From Paraphaeosphaeria minitans (Eukaryota; Ascomycota; Dothideomycetes; Pleosporales; Didymosphaeriaceae), in NCBI GenBank assembly GCA_015832175.1, contig WJXW01000010.1, positions 1,302,001-1,366,000 on the forward strand: a DNA stretch of 64,000 nucleotides, in the 5' to 3' direction. The position numbers were made by a program, and so were the translations under genes. Below, one piece after another: positions 9,400 through 19,256 of the stretch (within the stretch, counting starts at the first letter, position 1; every line of letters starts with the position of its first letter). The notes under the pieces were generated by a model. The model made no database searches. It was not told where the DNA came from and saw nothing but the letters and a program-made list of their open reading frames with translations.

Positions 9400-12300
9400 T
9401 ATTAATAGTTGCAAGACACCTTAACAAAGTCCTAAAGGTAAGATAGTTAGGATCTCTTTTTAACTAGCTTTATACCTAGCTAAGGGGAATACTTATTCTC
9501 CTAGCTAGAGTTAAAAAGGATACTATTAACACCTTAGTAGATTCTACTTTAGTGTTAAACCTCCTTTTACTACAGAAGGCAAAAAAGTAGGGGGTTAACG
9601 TTAAACTATTAATAGGGTTACCTATCTAGGCAGTAAATAGGTCTAATATTAAGGTTTATAGCACAACAGTGCTATTAATAGAACTTAAGGACTTACGTAG
9701 GTAAAAGTAATAATAGGAGGTACCTTATATAGTTACTAACCTTACAGGTTATAATATTCTCCTAAGTTTACTCTAGTTTAATTAAGTAAACCTAAAGGTA
9801 AACGTTACAACCTAACATATACTATTCTAGAGACGTAACACTAGGGAAGTACTAGTCTACTAAAAAATCGCAGTAGAAGACGCTAAGTAGTTTAATTATA
9901 CTATGTAAGACTTTTATATCTCTATATACACATACATAGTATCTAATATAGACGTACTAGCACTATTTAGCATAGATAGGAATAGAATAGTAGAGATGCT
10001 ATCCTATTACTCTAATCTCACTAATATAGCCTTAAATAAGAACTATAAGGACCTCGCTGCTTATACTAACTACAATTTATAGATTAATTTAGTAGAAGGT
10101 AGTGTACCTCTATATTACTCTATATATAACCTCTCTATAGTTAAGTTAGAGACATTAAAAAAGTACGTTAAGGAGTATTTAGCTAGAGGGTAGATTCGCT
10201 ATTTAAAATCCCTAGCTAGTGCCCCTATACTCTTTATAAAAAAGAAAAATAGCACTTTACGCCTATATATAAATTATTAAAGTCTTCATAAGATTATAAT
10301 TAAAAATTATAGAGCTCTCCTACTAATTACTAAATCTCTAGACTAACTAAAATAAGCTAAGATATTTATAAAGCTTAACTTAAAAAAAGCGTACTATTAA
10401 GTTCGTATTATAGAAGGAGATAAGTGGAAAACCGCTTTCTACACAAGATATAGCTATTTTAAGTATACTGTAATACCCTTTAGCCTTACTAACGCACTAG
10501 CCTAGTTCTAGGGCCTAATTACCTAGATACTAACTAGCCTAATTAATGTTACCTGTGTTATATACCTAGATAACATATTAATCTTCTCTAATACACTAAA
10601 GGAACATAAGGCCTATATAAAGGAGATTCTAGAGAGGCTGCGCTAAGCAAAGCTCTTTATTAACCTAAAGAAGTGTAAATAGCACACTACTACTATAGAG
10701 TACCTTAGGTTCGTTGTTTCTCTAGAAGGGCTTATAATTAACCTAGATTAGGTTAATGCGATATAATTATGGCCAAAACTAACCTATATGCGTAATATAC
10801 GCGTTTTTATTAGCTTTATAAACTATTATAGACAGTTTATTGCTAATTTCTCCTAAATAGCGCTACCTCTTACTAGTTTAACTAAAAAAGCGCCAGATAG
10901 CGCTAGGCAGGGGCTAGCGATACAAAGAGAGGAGAGTGTAGCCTTAGATATTAGGCTAGAAGGCACTAAAGCTTTCTAGACGCTAAAAGACGTATTCCTT
11001 AAAGTGCCTATACTAGTGCACTTTAAGTATAGACAATAGACACGTTTTAAAACTAACGCCTTAGGTAGAGTAATTAGTACTATTTATAGCTAACTTATAC
11101 CTAAAGGCGATAAGCTAGGCTTATAGTAACTAATTAACTTCTTTTTAAGGAAATTAAGTACTACGCAGTACTACTATAACACTTATAATAAGGAACTCCT
11201 CACTATTATTAAGTTAGTTAAACACTAGCGTTAATACCTTTAAAGTTAACACTTTAAGGTCTTAACAGATTATTATAACCTTTAATAGTTTATAGAGACT
11301 AAGACGCTTATATTATATTACGTCTAGTTATACCTTACCCTAAGTAAGTATAACTTTATTATAACTTATAGGGTAGGATTAATAAATCTAGTAAACAGCC
11401 TATTAAGGCGCCTAGACTATATACTTAGCACCTAGGATACTAAGTAGAAGAATAATAAAGCCTTTATTAAGCCTTTAGCTAATCTATTATTAGAAAGGTA
11501 AGGCAGATACGCTCTAGTCTCTACTATCTCTACCTATTTTAGGAACTAGATAGGATAGGGCAATAAGCCCTATTAAGAGACTAACCCCTCTAGAAGTCTA
11601 ATAGGATAGGGCAATAAGCCCTATAGAGAGACCAACCCCTCTAGAAGTTAGATAAAATAGGGTAATAGGCCCTATAGAGATACCTATTACTTTAAGGGAT
11701 TAGATAAGAGTAGTCTTTATAACTACCTCTCCCTAAAGGACTAAAAGGCTATTAAATCTAAAAATTTAAACTTATTAGATAATAAAGTTAATAAGTTAGC
11801 GCAATCTAGTCTAAGTAGCCGCAGCTTAGAACTAACTAGCCTAGTATAGCTTAAGTCTCCCTTAAAGCGCATAAAAGCTATTAAGAGCTACTATAATAGC
11901 CCTCTCTTAGAACATTTTAGTATAACTTAGATGCTTAAGAGCGTTTAATAAAAGTTTCGCTAGACTAGTATAAATAAGGAGGTCGCTAACTATATTTATA
12001 ACTATAAGCAGTACTAATAAGTAACCTATAAAAGACATAAGCTTTATAGTCTTTTATAGTAGCTTTCTATTCTAGATCGTTCGTAACAGCACGTAATAAT
12101 AGACTTTATTACTAATCTATCCCTAAGTCGCTTCTTAGGACTAACATATAACGCTATCTTAGTAATTATTAATTAATTTTCTAAGATAGCTTATTATATA
12201 CTAGCCTAAATAGATTAGGATAGCACTAACCTAGCTTAGGCTTAGATTTATGAGGTTATTAGACTTTATAGTAACATAGAGAGTATTCTCTTAGACAAAG

Positions 12301-13560
12301 GACTAGTAATAAAAGCGAAATACTAAAATACTTTCTATTATTACCTAAACTTAAGGAGGGTTTTAACCTTAGCTTTTTACCCTTAGTGTCCGTACAGTTT
12401 ATCGTACAAATAGCACTGAGTGAAATAGGGGCCTGCCTACCTATAGGGACCCGCACAAGGACCCACTACTTAGGTTAGCGCTAAGAGGCAGAGACTTCAT
12501 AAGGCCCTGCCTACCTATAAGGACCTGCACAAGGACCCCCTGCTTAGGTCAGCGCTAAGAGGCAGAGACTTCATAAAGCCCTCAGTGCCCCTTTGTACGA
12601 TAGACCAGACGTAATCAATTAAACCTACTTCTCACCCTTTACACGATAGTATACTATCAACCCTCAAATGCTTGATTGCAGATTGAGCCAAACCAACACT
12701 TAGACTAATAGGCAAATAGAACACTAGAACTAAACACTAGAATAATACTTACAAATCTTCTACTCCCTAAAGTAAGATAATTAGGTAATATAGATCTCCC
12801 TAGCAGAATATGTATATAATAATAGTAAACATTTAGTAATAGGGTATACACTGTACTAAGTATGCTTTAGATATAATCCCTCTAACCTAACCTAGCCTAA
12901 TATACTACTAGGTGGCGGGGAAAGCCTAAAAGGCTACTAAATAGTGTTAAGATTAATAGAAATACGCGCAAATATAAGAAAGAAGCTATAGGTAGTATAG
13001 AAGTACTAAAAATCTATCTCTAATAAGAAGAGAACCCCTTTACAACTTAACAAAGGTAATAAGGTATAGGTTTTAAGTAGGAATCTAAAGTCTACACAAC
13101 TAAATAAGAAAATAGACTAGAAATTCCTAGGCCCTAGAGTAGTAGATAAGTGTATTAGCTCTCTACTTACAGCCTACTAAGTAAACCTACCTATATTAGG
13201 TAAAGTTTATCTAGTGTTCTATTCTTTCTTACTAGAACTATACAAACTACGTAGGAAACCACCCTACTAATAACTGCTAATTAAAGACACATTGCGCTAA
13301 TATAGCGATAATATATACCAAGTGGACTATATTATTAATAGACAACAAAATAAGTTAGGATAATAAGAATACCTTATTAAATAGAGTAGATATAATCTAG
13401 AAGAAAACTCTTAGGAACCTACTATATTAATTAGCAGAAATGCGCTTAAAGAGTTCTAGAAAAAGCTTAAAATATCCTTAATAAGGTTAATAACTACACT
13501 TCTAGAGGCAAAGAAAAGAGGTTGTAGGCGACCTCCCTTAAAGGGGAAAACTAGCGAACG
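9400..13560 (+). pseudogene. C pol: protease, RT, RNase H, integrase, chromodomain
   Basis: The decayed polyprotein reads continuously on the plus strand. The protease region is about 9530-9790. RT spans about 10180-10640, with [16 protein letters not shown] and the catalytic box now YLDNILIF (10560-10585) where YLDDILIF is expected. RNase H follows at about 10980-11260. The integrase zinc region is at about 11880-12030 and the core runs from 12080 to 12386, resuming at 12704. A solo LTR splits the core inside the conserved YHPQTDGQTE motif. A chromodomain lies at about 13310-13480 (YQVDYI, then EYLIK, then LEENSWEPT), an unusually well preserved copy. The protein cannot be made in its present form. 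Confidence 0.88.
12387..12698 (+). mobile_element. Solo LTR of family F in the C integrase, little mutated
   Basis: Begins TGTCCGTACAGTTTATCG and ends GAGCCAAACCAACA. It is flanked by CTTAG (12382-12386, 12699-12703). Removing it with one duplication restores the reading FYP-stop-TNRQIEH of the integrase motif. It carries the same 74 bp tandem duplication as the solo LTR at 6047 (repeat points 12487 and 12561). Unlike its surroundings it keeps many CpA and TpG dinucleotides (CCCGCACAAGG, GGCAGAG, CCAGACG), so it was little affected by RIP. Confidence 0.93.
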
Positions 13561-14190
13561 CTAAGAACCTATATAAAAATATTAGTCTAAGTTAGATCTA
13601 CCTAGCACAAAATGTCCTAATTTAGTATAATATGCGAACATTAACTCGTAATTAGATACTATAGACTATTTTATCCTTTTAAAAACCCCACGTGTCTCCT
13701 ATAGGGAGTTGAGTAGATAGTTAGCTAGTTAGGTAGGGTGTTTTAATAGGTATAGGAATACTAATTAGTATATACGAAACCCTTTAAAATTAGTAAAGGA
13801 TAAGGATAATGTTAGTAATATTGTAATTCTAGTATAATCTAGTACATATTAGTATAGTTTAGTATAATCTAGATTAAATTATATTATTGTAAGGCAGAAA
13901 GCCTCTTATTACCTAAAACAGGGTTAATAACCAACTAAAATAGGAACCTATATTAAAATATCGCCTATTTGTGGGCAATAGCCTAAAAAGCTAGGCAAAT
14001 GTGCTATTTAAAATTAACTAACGCTAGATTATTACTATTGTCACTGAATTCTGCTATTATGTTCCTATTTACGCTAATTTATGCTATACTGTGCCATATT
14101 ATGCCTATTTAGGCTGTGTGGTGCTGTATTATATCCTTATTTAAATAATTAATCCTAATAACTCTTATTAGAGCTACTTTAAGTCGCTAG
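13561..14190. other. C 3' region, low-complexity stretch
   Basis: No gene seen on the sense strand. The short motif TAGTATAATCTAG is repeated around 13830-13880, and CTATTT/GCTAATTT-type repeats occur at 14050-14150. It lies between the chromodomain and the antisense frame. Confidence 0.5.
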
Positions 14191-15125
14191 GCCCTTAGTA
14201 TAGAAAGAAGTTATATAATAGTAATTAAAGTACGCTAACTTCTCTGTATTAGTACTATTAATAGGTAGGAAGTCTGCTAGAGGCTTAAAAATAGTAGATA
14301 AGTCTAAATTACGCCTCCTTACGCTATAACGCGCTAAAGTAGGAGTAGCTAGCGTAAATATAACCTTAGCGTCCCTATAAGCAGCTTCTAGTTAGGCTTT
14401 AGTGTTAGCTATAGTAGTTTCTACTAAAGAGATATTAAGGCTAGTTAGGATAGTTGCGTAGAGATAGCTAAGGACTTATTATATTAGTTAGTGCTAACTT
14501 GCTCTAAATAGTACTATAGTATATTTATACTAAAGCCTTAGCCTTATATAGGGAGATTGCCTTATCTTCTAACTCTATTTTATACTTAATATAACAAGCC
14601 TTAGCCTTAAGCGCCTTTCTAGAGCAAGAATAACTATATAGGAGTATACTAGAGTTAGCGCACTTATCTTTAAGTATAAAGGCCCTATTATAGGCCTAGA
14701 ACTTCTTAGCGTACCTACGTAAGTCCCTATGTACTAATTAGCGCTAATTTGTGCTAAATTACACTAAATAGTACTTATACTTATTTAGCTTTACTATAAT
14801 ACGTATAGCTATAGCTATTACCCTCTTATTAGTTTCTATTCTTACCTTCTACACTTTAAGGAGCGTGTTCTCTTTATTCTATAATAAAGAGGCAATAGGT
14901 TTAGCTATAAGTTATAATTAGCCTTTAGTAAGATTAGCTAGAGCTGTAATATACTTTAGGTCCTTATACTAGACCTTGTATTCTTCTTTAGCAGCTTTAT
15001 AGGACACTTAGGCTGTAGTATTAGCTTCCTTAGACGCCGCGACTAAGGCCTAGACGTCTATTTCTAGGATAGACCTGAGATAGACTTTAAGGGTCTTAAG
15101 GAGCCTAAGTACCTTAAATAGGGGC
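14190..15125 (-). pseudogene. Antisense reading frame in the 3' region of C, helix-rich unknown protein
   Basis: On the minus strand one frame runs from about 15118 to 14400 with only scattered TAG/TAA. It is rich in Lys, Ala, Leu and Glu, with segments such as KVLRLLKTLKVYLRSILEID (near 15100), AAKEEYKV, ALKAKACYIKYKIELEDKAI (near 14590) and SLYKAKALV. The heptad-like spacing suggests a long helical or coiled-coil protein. The region about 14730-14775 is disturbed by copies of a GCTAATTAGT repeat. The frame probably continues past a shift to about 14200 (ARYSVRRRNLDL). I recognise no domain. It lies opposite to pol, upstream of the 3' LTR. Coding origin is likely; function is unknown. Confidence 0.55.
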
Positions 15126-15430
15126 TATATATACCTATTAGTACCTAATAGTGCTAAATAGCGCTAAATAACACTAGAAAGTAACTTACTACGAAGCATA
15201 AGGTGCCCTTATCTAAATAATTACTACACTCCTTATAGTAGTAACCTTTAAATTGCAATAATTCTTATTTGTTATTATTTAGGTCTATCACGTATATAGT
15301 GTCTAATTCTAGGACACTACGCTCTGCTATAATTCTAATGTATCTAATATATAGTATTTTAGTATAAAGTCTATTAGTCTTAATTGCATTAATACAATAG
15401 TCGCGAATAGAGCGCTTTTTAGGTAGAGCT
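15126..15430. other. C 3' region upstream of the minisatellite
   Basis: AT-rich, with isolated TAGTGCTAAATAGCGC motifs at 15150-15175 related to the neighbouring repeat. No gene seen. Confidence 0.4.
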
Positions 15431-15439
15431 ATTATAATT

Positions 15440-15575
15440 TGCGATAATTAGTACTAATTTGTACTAATTAGTGCTAATTAATGCTAATTAATGCTAATTA
15501 GTGCTAACTAACGCTAATTAATGCTAATTAGTGCTAACTAATACTAATTACTGCCTGTTAGTGCTAATTAGTGTT
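15440..15575. repeat. 10 bp minisatellite, unit TGCTAATTAR
   Basis: About 13 near-identical decamers in tandem (TGCTAATTAG, TGCTAATTAA, TGCTAACTAA). Related single copies occur at about 14735-14760 and 15155-15170. The array lies in the 3' region of C, between the antisense frame and the 3' LTR. Confidence 0.88.
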
Positions 15576-16182
15576 AATTATTATTAAAGATGTACAAAAA
15601 GTGTTAAATACATACTAAAAAGGTACAACGTGCGACTCTTTAGTATAGTTAGTGCTAAGTTACACTAGAATGCGCTAATCTAAGGGCCGTATAATGTTAC
15701 TTACTATAAGAAAATATAAATAGAGAATAGGTCTAAGAGCCCTAGGCGATAGGATAACTACCCTACTACTAAGACGCTAGTTACTAGTGTGGTAATGTAC
15801 TATACTAGCGCAGATAGTAATATTTTACTTTACCTAGGCGGAAATAGTTATAATTTAATATAAGGGGCACCTAAGTGCTGTATAAATCTATTATAACAAT
15901 TTAGGCACTATCTAGAATAAAATAGTATAAATAGGAATAAACTAGGACGTAATCCTCCTTATCGTCTATAATTAAGCTATCTTATAAACAGTAGAACCTT
16001 TTAGATCCTCTAATATTAGGCTTACTACTAAGTTTAAGAAGTAGGGATAGTTAAGGGCTTACGCTAACTACTAAGTGCTAGTAGAGCTAGTTAGTGCTAA
16101 TAAAGGACTAATAGCAATAAACAGTAAAAGAACTTACTAAATGCTTTACTCTTAGGACAAGAGATCCCTTAAAGGGGGATAA
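15576..16182. other. C 3' end before the LTR, with probable polypurine tract
   Basis: No reading frame stands out. The last bases before the LTR, AAAGGGGGATAA (16171-16182), fit a polypurine tract, the site where plus-strand DNA synthesis begins. That would support plus-strand orientation of C. Confidence 0.55.
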
Positions 16183-16408
16183 TATTAGAACCCTAAGTAC
16201 CTAGCTAGGCTCTAGAATAGTAAGGGCTAGCCAGATGCAGGTGGAGATTACCTAATCTAAGACTATATAGTTCTATCGCTAATAGAGTAATCTGGCAGCG
16301 ATTCGTCTATCTTCTATTATCTATCCTCTATCCTATATCCTACTATACAATCCACCATTATTTCACATCTAAAGCTGAAGCTACATTACTCGTGCCCAAC
16401 TCCTAATA
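16183..16408 (+). repeat. 3' LTR of C (226 bp)
   Basis: Starts TATTAGAACCCTAAG (TG changed to TA) and ends CCAACTCCTAATA. It is followed by the ACTAA duplication. Confidence 0.93.
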
Positions 16409-16640
16409 ACTAATTAGATAGAAGTAAATTAGGAAATGTCTTTATAAGGATACAGCAAAGATAGATTTTAATAGAAAAACAGAGTTAGGACCACCCTTAA
16501 GAACCTACTATTCTGTTAGAAGTAATAATAGAGAAGTTGCGCCCTAGCCTACACTAGATCGTATAAGGAAACGCTGCACAGAGTATCTAATATAGTACTA
16601 GAGAGCTACTAAAGGGAAGGATAAGAATTATACTTAAGTA
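16409..16640 (+). pseudogene. B1 gag end and deletion junction
   Basis: Sequence up to about 16605 matches (inverted) B2 at 54480-54680. From about 16605 it matches B2 near 43333 and below. The approximately 3.8 kb between these points in B2 (E2 excluded) is therefore missing here. The junction GAGAGCTACTAAAG shows at most 2-3 bases of shared sequence between the two sides, as expected of end joining or replication slippage and not of long homology. Confidence 0.85.
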
Positions 16641-16659
16641 CTTCCTAATTAACTCTTAG

Positions 16660-18530
16660 ACCCCTATACTAAAGCCGCTAAAGCTACTATAGCATTAAGA
16701 GGTTAAAGAGAGGGAGGAGTATAGTAATTCTAGCTTAGAAGTTAAGGATAGCCTTATTAGAACTAGAGGGGTAGAGCGGAAGAAAGAACTCTAATAAGCT
16801 ATTATACTACCTATATAAACAAGAGGCAATTTACTAAAAGTAGTTATTTTAAAGAGAGTAAAAGTATTAGATTCTAATATAGACTAGAATATATCTACTT
16901 TAGAGTCTAATATTATGTTAAACTAGCCTAATTCTTTCCTAATACAAAATTAGAAAAGCTAACTATAAGTAGTTAGTAAAAGAAAGGGAGGAAGGATAGT
17001 AGAAGTAAAGTACTTAATAGGATTTTAGAAAAATTAACATAAAAGAATAAAGAAGATAGGTAGATAGTATAGGAAAAAAAAACAGAGAACACCTAGTTAC
17101 TAGCTAAAAATATATTAGGGCACTAATTATTATCCTCCTTATTATTAATAGTAACATTATCTCTATAGTAGTAGCTAGACTAATAAGTATTTAGGGTTTA
17201 GGGCTCTATAAAGCTAGAGGCCCTAGTTACTTTAGACTAAAGAAGAGATCTAGTATAATTTTAGGTAGCCTAATTAATAGACTACTAATAAGGCAAGAGA
17301 GAACTAGAACAAGAATACTAGGAATAAGTAAACTAAGAGAATAGCTAAGGCTAAAAAGGAGTATTCTTCCTAGTAGGAGAATCTAGGCGTATAAGTAATC
17401 TAGGACTAGGCGATCTATAATTAGAGCTAGAACAAGAACCCCCTTAAGCTAGAGGACTAAAACCCTAAAATAATAAAGCACTACTAGGAGGAGACTAGAA
17501 GAAACCTCTAAAAGACTTTTAGAAATAATTTTAAAAGGCTGCTAAGGAAAAAGGACTATAGTTTATAGTAATAGTGTATTAGAGTTCTATAGGCTCCCTA
17601 AGAATAGGAGCATTAAGGACAGAAACAGCCTTAGAAGTATAACTAGAAAGAGTCTAAAAGTAGGTTATACTAATAAAAAGGATATTAGTAGCTAAAATAA
17701 TATTATCTATAAAAAGACTAGTGCTAGGGTTAGCTAGCTTACCTAAAAGGAAAGAGATATTAGCTTAGGTAATAGGGAATTAGGACTAGAACTTATAAGA
17801 AAAAAAGTAAAAAGTATAGTTACTATTTATCTAGCACTTATTACACTCTTTCTAGTTTAGCAGCTTGCCTTCTAGATAGGAAACACTGTATTTACTACTA
17901 AAATAGAGCTTACTCCTCCTACTTTTATTCTAATAGTAGGTGCAGTGATAGTTAATTAAAAAAAAAAGGAAAATAAAAGGAGGCAGTAGTATACTAAATG
18001 CCTATATTAATATTAGGATTATAGTATCTACGCTTTAATAGAGCCTCTTTAGTGCCTAAGCTAAAGAACTTAGTAATAGTCTCTACTTTAGTATTACTAA
18101 TATTAAAGTGCTAAATAGTAAGGTCTAAATAGCTATTATTCTTATAGACGCTAGTAGTGCGATGAACAGGACCTAAAGTAACACCCTATATACCTAGGCT
18201 ATAGATAAAGTGAGCTAGTTCACGCAGAAAATCGCAGTTTACGCGCTAATTAGCCCTCGCCCTAACTAAGAAAATTAGTAATAGAATGCGAAAAGGTTTT
18301 AGAATAATATACACTACTTAATAATATACTCCTTAGTAGACTTAGAAAGATAGAAAAAGAGGTCTGCCTTTATATTACTAGTAGGGCCACGTTTATTTAG
18401 GTTATTACTACCCTTCTTACTACTAGCACTAGAAGTAGCTATTCCACCTAGGGTAAAATTAACTATAGCTATAACTACAGTAGAGTTATTACACAGGTAT
18501 TAGAAGGACTAAAAAAGAGGGAGGAGAGTG
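16660..18530 (-). pseudogene. Antisense reading frame of B1, unknown Cys-motif protein
   Basis: This is the minus-strand counterpart of the long frame described in B2 (41520-43270). The segment from 17020 to 16690 reads with few stops (for example NTFTLFKITTFSKLPLVYIG). Around 17830-17970 the frame has YHCTYY...KECNKC, so this copy preserves the first Cys of one pair and both Cys of the second, complementing what B2 retains. B1 lost its pol but kept this frame, so it lies between the shortened gag and the 3' LTR. I do not recognise the protein. Confidence 0.55.
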
Positions 18531-18677
18531 GGAGTAAAGGTTAAGAGAAGGATAGAGTAGAAGAAATTCTAAGGTTATATACCCTAAAAATTAAGCGTAG
18601 GCCACCTAAGCGGCTTAGTAGAAGCGTTTATAAGAGCATATTACTATAATATTACTATCTAATATGCTAAAAGGTCT

Positions 18678-18905
18678 ATAAATAACTTTAATTATAGGAA
18701 TATAAGTAGTAGATAGGTAATAGGTTAGTAGTTAGGATAATTAGACACAGTTAGTTAGCTAGAGGCTAAAGTGAAATTATAGGCCTAGAATTAGACTAAT
18801 ACTACGTCGCTGCCTAATATGTAAAGAAGTTAATAAATAATTTTAATTATAGGAATATAAGTAGCAAATAGGCGATAGGTTAGTAGGTAGGATAATTAGG
18901 TAAGG
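18678..18905 (+). repeat. Direct repeat in the 3' end of B1
   Basis: Two copies of about 65-70 bp (TTTAATTATAGGAATATAAG...GGATAATTAG) start near 18688 and 18840, about 153 bp apart. The same pair occurs inverted in B2 at 41113-41180 and 41268-41335. It is a fixed feature of family B near the 3' LTR. Confidence 0.8.
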
Positions 18906-18999
18906 GTGGCTAGCTAAGGATTAAGGAAATAATAGGTCTAGGAGGTAATTACTAATAAGGTATTAAAAGGGTAGTAAGGTAGTAGGCTTAAGGGACTAA

Positions 19000-19021
19000 G
19001 CCTAGAAGTAAGGGAGGAAAA
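19000..19021 (+). promoter_or_regulatory. Polypurine tract of B1
   Basis: AGAAGTAAGGGAGGAAAA directly precedes the 3' LTR. B2 has the matching AGAAGAGAGGGAGGAAAA (inverted, about 40989-41010). This is the expected priming site for plus-strand synthesis and fixes the orientation of B. Confidence 0.8.
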
Positions 19022-19256
19022 TATAGTGTAAAGGTTAGCCTATAATAGAGAATTAGAGAAACATAGGGCCGATTAGCTGTTGTTTAAGATAGCTAATTAG
19101 AGAACAGACGAAGAAGGAGAGCGCTAACTAGATAAGACACTAAGAGACCTAATAGATAATTGGAGTAGTTAGATTTATATAATAGATTTTAGATAGGATA
19201 ACTTAACTTATTCTTTTATATTCCTTACTTAAGGCAAACGCACCTTCAACACTATA
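19022..19256 (+). repeat. 3' LTR of B1 (235 bp)
   Basis: Starts TATAGTGTAAAGG and ends CTTCAACACTATA. It is followed by the GTAT duplication and the resumed A2 integrase. Confidence 0.93.

Larger units (their letters stand above)
7829..16408 (+). mobile_element. C: full-length chromovirus inserted in B1 gag
   Basis: LTRs of 226 bp (7829-8054, 16183-16408) and target duplication ACTAA (7824-7828, 16409-16413). The empty site is readable in B2 near 54675. The plus-strand order is gag with zinc knuckle, protease, RT, RNase H, integrase and chromodomain. A 2.6 kb 3' region with an antisense frame and short tandem repeats follows. A solo F LTR interrupts the integrase. Length without it is about 8.3 kb. 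Confidence 0.93.
4495..19256 (+). mobile_element. B1: internally deleted gypsy element inserted in A2
   Basis: Bounded by 235 bp LTRs (4495-4729, 19022-19256) and the 4 bp duplication GTAT (4491-4494, 19257-19260). The uninterrupted target can be read in A1 at about 39970-39990. After removing the solo LTR (6047-6358) and element C (7829-16408), about 5.9 kb remains, versus about 9.6 kb for B2. The difference is one internal deletion at about 16605 that removed protease, RT, RNase H and most of integrase. Gag, the antisense frame, the leader repeats and both LTRs are kept, so this copy would have depended on another element for its enzymes. Confidence 0.9.

Noticed and set aside
12259..12456. 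Short open frame on the minus strand (65 codons)
   Set aside because: It straddles the boundary of the C integrase and the inserted solo F LTR, has no domain, and exists only because the LTR is little mutated.
15440..15575. Telomere-like repeat
   Set aside because: The decamer TGCTAATTAR is not G-rich or telomere-like and sits inside element C.
17240..17700. A second sense-strand gene in the 3' region of B1
   Set aside because: Some sense-strand stretches look open (near 17440-17560 and 18080-18520), but the opposite strand gives a longer single frame that is shared by B1 and B2; the sense openings are probably shadows of it.
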